Notes under the pieces: model-generated | The model's database searches: none | What the model was told of the DNA's origin: nothing | What the model saw: the letters and a program-made list of their open reading frames with translations, nothing else | Translations under genes and position numbers: made by a program | Part shown: in pieces, positions 57,460 to 64,000 of the stretch | Layout of the letters: every line of letters starts with the position of its first letter | Position numbering within the stretch: the first letter of the stretch is position 1 | Source: Hydractinia symbiolongicarpus | Lineage: Eukaryota > Cnidaria > Hydrozoa > Anthoathecata > Hydractiniidae | DNA: 64,000 nucleotides | Assembly (NCBI RefSeq): GCF_029227915.1 | Contig: NC_079880.1 | Location: forward strand, 16,694,001 to 16,758,000 | Reading direction: 5' to 3'

Positions 57460-59577
57460 AGAGGAATTGTTATAACGGAATATTTTTGGTGAAAGATTCT
57501 AGCTATAAAATCGTGATAAGAGTGCCTATTATAATAAAAAAAAATATGGATTATAGTCTGAAATAACTCTTTTTTTCGAATTTTCATAGGGATACTGCCA
57601 TCTTAACAGTCATTTAAAATTGCGTGGTGCTAAATTACTGCATTATAATAACTCACTTTGACACTTGACATTAACTACGTAGTTTGTAATTAACCTTAAG
57701 GTTTTTTGTGCCTGATTTACAAACCTCGTTCCCAGGGCTGGTTTTCCCTTTTTCAGGACGACTAACGTTTCTATTAAAAAGTGACAAAAAGCTCCGAAAA
57801 CTAGCTTGTTTTTTCTGGAACTAATAAATACTGGCATTTTCAACAATTTAAATCGTGAGAATAAAATTATAAACACATGCCGTGCGATTAAACTGACGGA
57901 AGGAAAGAAAACAGTTTAGAAAATATTATTTATGCGTAAGCTATTTATCGTGTAGCTACTTATAATTATAACTCAGTAATAAAATGTAAAAAGAAAAAAA
58001 CGCCAGGCGACTAATCTGGTTTGGTTTGTTGTGCAACGTGCAAATGCTAAATTCTACATCCCTAATACTTCTCTAATAAAGTATCAACCTCGCTAGAGTG
58101 CTTTTTCAATGAAAAGAAGATAAGCACTAAAAAGCTGGAAAGGTTATGCACAAATAGGTGTTCTTTTGTACTAAACGACTGATTTTTTACACTGTAAAAG
58201 CTTGCTCAAAGTATTTTCGGTGCATGATTTCGCTACTGACTCCCTCCTCCCCCATATCCATACTCATCTCGATTTTTCTAACTTTCATTAGTCATACGAT
58301 ATAAATGTCCTAAAACCGATCATAAAAGAAAACTGCATAAATCGGCAGTACTTTGTAAGTTTTGTCATACGCACACACGACGCGCAGCTGATACATTCTG
58401 TCCCTTCGACTTGCGTATATAAATGATGGATGGCCTTTAATCAAGTTTTAATGAAATTTCCCCTAGTTAAGGAAATATTTAAGAAAATTACAGCTCATTA
58501 AGCAGTTTTTCTATAAATCTACTTGAATTGCATAAAGATAGGGAAAAGGAAGAAGTAATTATTAAATTGAAGGAAATTTCAAATTAGTTTAGAAATGTGA
58601 ATTACCTAATGTTTTCAAGGTGTGAAAAGACACAGTCTATGAGAAAGGTGATTTGCGGTCATGGGGATATCCTTTTTACCTCGCTTTCAGTCATTTACAT
58701 CGTTTGCACCAATGTCGTTTCCTAGTAACATGTTTTATATAACCAAAGTCACCAAAAGTAGCTTCATTACAAAATGAGCCGTTTTAAGACAAAACGCATC
58801 AGCTTCTTTATTACAAAACGAGGCGGCAATAATTTATTACCAAACGCGTCAGTTTTAAGGTGGTTCCCCTAGAAAAAAATTTCTAAATTTCAAGAATTGT
58901 CATTTAGCTGTTTTCTGACAGCAAATTCATCTTAGAATACCGTGGCAAGTAGGGCTTATGACAAATTTAGGTTTTTATTGCGCATTCTGCCACTTTTTCC
59001 AACCAACCGCAAATATAAGTGCATAGCAACGCCCATAGCAACCATTTTCGCATTTTTAGACAGCTTTCTTGCCCCTCCGTCGATGTTTAATTCCTTGCAA
59101 TAGCTAGATGATACTTTAGGGCCTCCTAAGACAATATATGACAGTGCTGAATATTAATGGTGTTCCACAAGCATTCAGAAAGCTGTCTTAACGACGCACC
59201 CTCCGAAGTGAACTCGTCAGGGTTTATTTGTAAGGTCTTAGGTATTTGGTACTTTTCAGGTCGAAATAGTGCTGGCGTACACCTTTTGTCGACGTCGTCC
59301 AAAGGGAAATTCCCAATAATGTTAGTAATCAACACAAAATAATATGAAATAATATTAAATGCCAATAACTAACACATAATAATATAAAATGTAAAATACA
59401 TGACGTCATCTACCAAATCATAAACATATATAATATTAAATGATAGATACAATAAATACTAACACAAAATAATATAAACGAAATCGAAGTCATGCGCAAT
59501 AGCGTATACTCATATTATACAGAATATGAGTGAAAATTATCATGACCGTGCTAGAAATTTTGCTGATTGAAAAAAAA
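57460..59577. other. AT-rich intergenic sequence
   Basis: About 2.1 kb with no supported gene. Short repeated words ACAAAACG(A/C) occur near 58770-58860. Small frames at 57643-57876 and 59126-59365 lack family resemblance. Confidence 0.4.
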
Positions 59578-60149
59578 TCTCTTATAATAATACGCTAAGT
59601 GTGTCTGTCTGTCACTTTTGCAAAGTGGATAAAATTTCTTTGATAAAGTCTATAAAACATCGCCTATAAATTTGTTCTTTAAATTAGCAAACTTTGACGT
59701 TAAAGCAATATTGACGTCAAAGGAAAGTATATTAAGATTAGTGAAGCCATTGCATTGCACTTTTAAATTTAAGGCTTAATAACTTGGAAACGGGTGGAAA
59801 TAACTGACATCTCCTGCGTGGGTAACTAGGGACCACCTAGGACCAATTTGGGTAAGTTTCCCAAACCTGGGTCCCCAAATCCGTTTCGGAATGGGTGGGT
59901 TGATGACGTCATCAAAAAACCTTTAAACCCTAATATCTCTGCAACCGTTTGTCAAAAGTACATAATCCTATACATTTTCTTGATCAGCGTTTCAAGATCT
60001 ATACGATGAAGGCAACAGGCATACACATTTCTGAAAAAAAAAGTTTTGTGTTCTGACATGTCTCTGCTGACGTCATCAAAATTTAAATGACGGTTATTTT
60101 TCTCTGTTATCCTGCCTAAGTGGATTTTTCCACGGGCCTTATCGACTAG
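59578..60149 (+). mobile_element. Helitron A (572 bp), first of a tandem array
   Basis: Begins TCTCTTATAATAATACGC after A and ends with hairpin GTGGA TTTT TCCAC, then GGGCCTTATCGACTAG (CTAG 60146-60149). The interior shares TGGGTAACTAGGGACCACCT and the palindrome TGATGACGTCATCA with Helitron C. No open frame of note. Confidence 0.87.
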
Positions 60150-62959
60150 TCTCTTATAATAATACGCTAAGTGTGTCTGTCTGTCACTTTTGCAAACACG
60201 ATATTTTTTACCACCCGAATGCGCGAGTTTTTCGAGTTTTTTTGTTTTGTTTACATTTGTCTCGCAACCGTTAGAAACCACGTGATAGAAAATAAGCAGT
60301 ATGATTCGTTCAAATACGTACTTTCGAACGGGACGGCATTCGAATAAAAAGTTCCGTTAGCGTAAAAACAAACAAACATAAAAATTTCTCGACAAAGTTC
60401 TCGACACAAAAGGCGAACTGAAGAAGCGGTTAAAAAATGTCTTATTTTCGACGATCCCTTAGTCACAAAAAAGTGCAGATATTAAAAGCAAGAAAAGTAA
60501 AAGTGGAGAAGTAGAAGTACAAAAGTAAAGTTAGAAGCCACGAGAAGTTACTTCGAAAGTGAAGAGTGCAGCTAGAAGTAGTAAAGAAAAGTTAGAAGTA
60601 GAAAATAAAAGCTTGGGTTTAAAGTCGATTTGGATTCACATATAGTAAGAAGTTTGATATTTTTAGACGTTATGTTTTTATGTCGCTAGAGTTACGCGTC
60701 AGGCAGACTCGCATTTGCCAGGAAAAAGTCACTTAAAAGCTTCAAATTCTTTAAGTTTTATGTTTTACCGCGTTTTTTATAAAAAAGCTAGCATTTACTG
60801 TTTTTTGCATAATTAATGTATCCCCCGGTGCGTAACTAATGTATTTGTCCTAAAATTCAAAATGCTGCATAAAGCTGTTAGCTGGCTACCAAACAAATGT
60901 GCCAGCGAAATAGAAAGTTTTGGTTTGTTGAACTAACTGCAAATGTCATAATTTTTACATTGCTATTGTTTTCCTTTATATATGTTTTACTAAGCATAAA
61001 CAGCTAGCTATAGACTTAGCTAAGTCTCCCCAGCTTAAGTATATTTAACTGGGTGTCTTAGGTACTGTTTTGTTAGCTGGCTAGCTAATGTTAGCTTCAA
61101 GGCTCCATCCCATAGCTAGCTTTAATCTATAAGTTTTGTCGTTATTCCTCTTTTTTTAGGTATTTATAGCTACCTTAGTACTCAAACTTCTCTTCTTTTT
61201 TGAACACGAATTATGATGTAACAACAAGCTATAGCTACAAAATCTTTCTTTTACTTTTAGGATACTGTGACACATTTTTATGCCCATAGAGAATAATTTT
61301 TTCACATTTCCTGTAAACTTTACAAGGGGACCACAATATGACAAGTGGAACAAATTTTATAGAATTTAAAGTGTGTGTATTAAGTTATTTTTTATTGTTT
61401 TGTTTCCTCATCCTGTTAAACTTTTGTCAGCCTACATGTAAAATGCCAGGTTTTTTTACAAGGGTTTTTGACATTTGATTGGAATATTATATATACGTGG
61501 GTTTATGACTTTGGGTTAAAAACATTTTTGAGAGGATGGTATGGTTGTCAGTTTATATTGTTCGTGTTGCAAAATGCTGTTTTTTTGAAATTTTGTGTAA
61601 ACTTTTGTGGAAATAGACCACATGCAATATATATACTGAAAGAACAAATCTTTGTAGAATCAGACTTCACTGTAAGCTGTTGTAAAGCTGATGTCTTTAT
61701 CGGTAAAAATAACAGCCATATTTTACTAATTAAGAAAAAATAAAACGAGTTTGAAAGTTAAAAAGTATTTATTTGTTAAGCTTTTCGTACACTAAGTACA
61801 TCTTCAGACTATATAAACAACTTTGTCTTTATATTTCGTATTATAAATTATTGTTTGGGAGAACTAACTGTATGTGATGTAATTTTTGCTGGAAGAAAAT
61901 TCCATGGTTTCACGTTTTTGTTTTTCTTGAGAATTTTACAAAATTTTAGGGATAAATGTTTGCTGATAATAAAAAATTATATACTTAATGTTCTGACTGA
62001 AACTGTTTTTGTTTTTTATATTTTGTAATCTAAACGCGAGGACTGTATGCACTGAAATCACTGATTTTTTTAAATTTTGATGTGTTTCATAACCTTTTTG
62101 TAGAAGATTAATGGGTAATGGCAATATACGACATGCTGAATGAACTTATTTTTGTTGATTTAGATGTGTTTCTCAAAAACTGATCTGTTTTACATTTTGT
62201 GTAAACTTTTGTTTACGAACCATATACAATGTTTCCAAAATAATGATCTTTGTTGATTCAAGTTTATTCTTTGCTCATTGATTTTTTGACATTTAGGTTT
62301 AAAATTGTTGGTAAAGGGCAGTACGGAACTAAAAAGGAAAATTTTTGTGTTCTTAACTGGTTGATTTTTACATTTTGTGTAAATTTTTGTGGGAGAGGAT
62401 GGTATCCAACCGTAATGACTGATTTTTCTAGATTTAAATTTGATGTTTTCGAAACTATGGCTTTTTCATATTTTTGTATAATCTTTTAAGGGAAAGACAA
62501 TATTTAAAATGTGTAAAATAACTTATATATTTGTTGATTTGCGCTAACTCTTGCAGGCCTCCTTTTTGACATTTCAGAATAAAATACTGAGGGTTTTCAA
62601 CGTAATCACTTAAGATGTACATATTTGAGATGCGTTATTTCTGAGATTATTATTATCTAACTGTCGGTGTTCTTATTGTCGGTTTTGTGAGTATTGGTGT
62701 TGTGAGTGTCGATGTTGTGAGTGTCGTTGTTGTAACTTTTTATCAACTATATTTTACACCTTGCAAACTGTTCTTTTTTACTTTGTGTAACATTTGTGTG
62801 GAGGATTTAATGCGATTTGACATTTGATGTAAGATTTTAAGAACATTTTTTTTTGTATATGCACTACTGACGTCAGCAACACATCTAAAGCAACCTTTAG
62901 AACCTATTTTTCATTGGCCTTTTGCCTAAGTGGATTTTTCCACGGGCCTTATCGACTAG
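60150..62959 (+). mobile_element. Helitron B (2810 bp), middle of the tandem array
   Basis: Starts directly after the CTAG of A with TCTCTTATAATAATACGC. Ends with the same GTGGATTTTTCCAC hairpin and CTAG at 62956-62959. The interior has CTAGCTA runs (60990-61110) and at least four loosely spaced copies of a TTTTGTGTAAACTTTTGTGG-type word (61390-62800). No helicase. The 60280-60480 part carries short codable pieces that could be a captured fragment, not identified. Confidence 0.82.
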
Positions 62960-63692
62960 TCTATATAATAATACGCTAGGTGTGTCTGTGTGTCTGTGAC
63001 AGGCAAAGTGGATGTGTTCATTTTCCTTTGATGTTGCCGAAAAATGCATGTCTAATATGCTAAAAGTTCTGACATTACGGCGCGACGTCAATAACACTAC
63101 TTTAACGTCAATATCCTATATTAAATTAATGAAACCATTACAGTGCACTTAAAATTTCGAGGCCAAATAACTTGGAAACGAGGTGGTGATGTCAATGATT
63201 TTTCACCGCGTGGGTAACTAGGGACCACCTAGGACCAATTTGGGTGATTTTTCCAAACCTATGTCCCAGAATCCGTTTCGGAATGCACGGGTTGATGACG
63301 TCATCAAACAACCTTCAAACCCTAATATCTCTGCAGCCGTTTGTCAAAAGTACATGATCCTATACATTTTCTTGATCAGCGTTTCAAGATCTATACGATG
63401 AAGGCAACAGGTATACTAATTTCTTAATAAAAAAATTTCAGGGGTCTAGACGGGTCAGTGCTGACGTCAGCAAATTTTTTAAACCTTTATATCTTATTAA
63501 TCATTTATCAAAAGCACGTGATTACATACATTTTCTTGATCAGCGCTTTAAACTCCGCACAATAGAGGCAACGTAAAAACAAGGTTCTAATTTTTTTGCA
63601 GATAGGTTGGTGACGTCATCACAATTCATATGACGCTTATTTATCAATTTTATCCTGCCTCAGTGGATTTTTCCACGGGCTTTATCGACTAG
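62960..63692 (+). mobile_element. Helitron C (733 bp), last of the tandem array
   Basis: Begins TCTATATAATAATACGC immediately after B. Ends with hairpin GTGGATTTTTCCAC and CTAG at 63689-63692. Clearly a relative of A (shared GGGACCACCTAGGACCAATT and the 'CTTGATCAGCGTTTCAAGAT' block), extended by a partial duplication of that block near 63530. Confidence 0.87.
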
Positions 63693-63707
63693 TATATAAT
63701 AAAGGAG

Positions 63708-64000
63708 ATGGATTTAAATTCAAATACTGTAAAACAATTACACGTAATTGCAAAAACACGTGGGCTTACGGGTTATTCAAAATTACGCAAAGCAAACCTT
63801 GTTTCTTTATTACAAGCTACTCCAGCACCAACTCCCACAGAGGATATACCACAGAGACCACTCAGGAGGGCCGAGCGACGAAACCCAGTCAGATCAGTGA
63901 CTATTCTACCAACACCAGAGGCCATGGACATATTCGAGCTCCAAGAGATGGTGAGGACTCATCCAGTGGTAAAGGGTAAACTGCGAGAGTGGTCTGATTG
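63708..64000 (+). CDS. SAP/HeH-like domain protein, N-terminal part (runs off the edge)
   Basis: Open from ATG at 63708 to the window end, 97 codons. AAAGGAG immediately precedes the ATG. Residues about 7-37 (TVKQLHVIAKTRGLTGYSKL, RKANLVSLLQ) form a helix-extension-helix of the SAP/LEM/Rho-N type, a nucleic-acid-binding fold. Then comes a proline-rich linker (ATPAPTPTEDIP) and a basic RRAERRNPVRSV, then IFELQEMVRTHPVVKGKLRE, ending WSDW. Similar N-termini occur on large transposon or virus-like proteins in cnidarians (from memory, not searched). It begins 15 bp after the CTAG end of Helitron C, with TATATAATAA in between, which resembles a Helitron 5' end lacking TC. Confidence 0.6.
   Translation, partial: MDLNSNTVKQLHVIAKTRGLTGYSKLRKANLVSLLQATPAPTPTEDIPQRPLRRAERRNPVRSVTILPTPEAMDIFELQEMVRTHPVVKGKLREWSD

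Noticed and set aside
60251-60466. Minus frame inside Helitron B as a captured gene
   Set aside because: No recognisable family on either strand; kept only as a possible capture in the Helitron B entry.

Overview
This window looks like AT-rich nuclear DNA from an invertebrate animal. Evidence for that is one spliced housekeeping gene with canonical GT-AG introns, introns packed with transposable elements, and a repeat mix of Copia, a Gypsy with 90-bp LTRs, a LINE, Helitrons, THAP/DDE, hAT-like and TTAA-flanked elements and a tRNA-derived SINE. A cnidarian, perhaps a hydrozoan, fits best, but that is an inference from general character; no marker gene fixes the species.

The main cellular gene runs on the + strand from 12605 to 43231. 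Eleven exons, with consistent reading phase at every junction, encode about 400 residues of a phosphatidylserine synthase 1-type enzyme (PTDSS1 family). It covers everything from roughly residue 60 of the human protein to a stop codon. The first coding exon was not found. A probable last exon of a different, unidentified gene lies on the - strand (13760-14200) inside the first visible intron. A 111-bp Helitron has inserted into it in frame. A second unidentified protein gene of 302 codons lies on the - strand at 48167-49075. Smaller open frames of unknown status occur at 11974-12135 and 56394-56693, and one with a SAP/HeH-like helix motif runs off the right edge from 63708.

Region by region: 1-1590 holds a tRNA-derived SINE. 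1594-7630 is a Copia retrotransposon (- strand) with a perfect 5-bp target duplication; its 3' LTR is split by a 1372-bp TA-flanked element carrying a 52-bp tandem array. 7.6-12.6 kb holds degenerate tandem repeats, a TTAA-family fragment, a CpG-rich repeat and a short CAGGGTGACC-ended element. 12.6-43.2 kb is the PTDSS1 gene, with introns containing a hAT-like/BED remnant, a THAP/DDE_4 transposon, a minisatellite, a tRNA-like sequence, a YqaJ exonuclease frame cut by a LINE, and a 3.4-kb element with long inverted ends. 43.2-50 kb is mostly unexplained apart from the 302-codon gene and a TTAA element. 50.1-56.1 kb is a head-to-tail pair of Helitrons, the second of which was entered by the Gypsy element. 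56.4-57.5 kb has a small open frame and a second TTAA element. 59.6-63.7 kb is a head-to-tail array of three Helitrons, directly followed by the SAP-like open frame.

Functionally, only the PTDSS1-like gene can be tied to a pathway: base exchange making phosphatidylserine at ER/mitochondria-associated membranes. Every recognisable transposon coding region here is broken by frameshifts or stops, so none of the copies looks autonomous.
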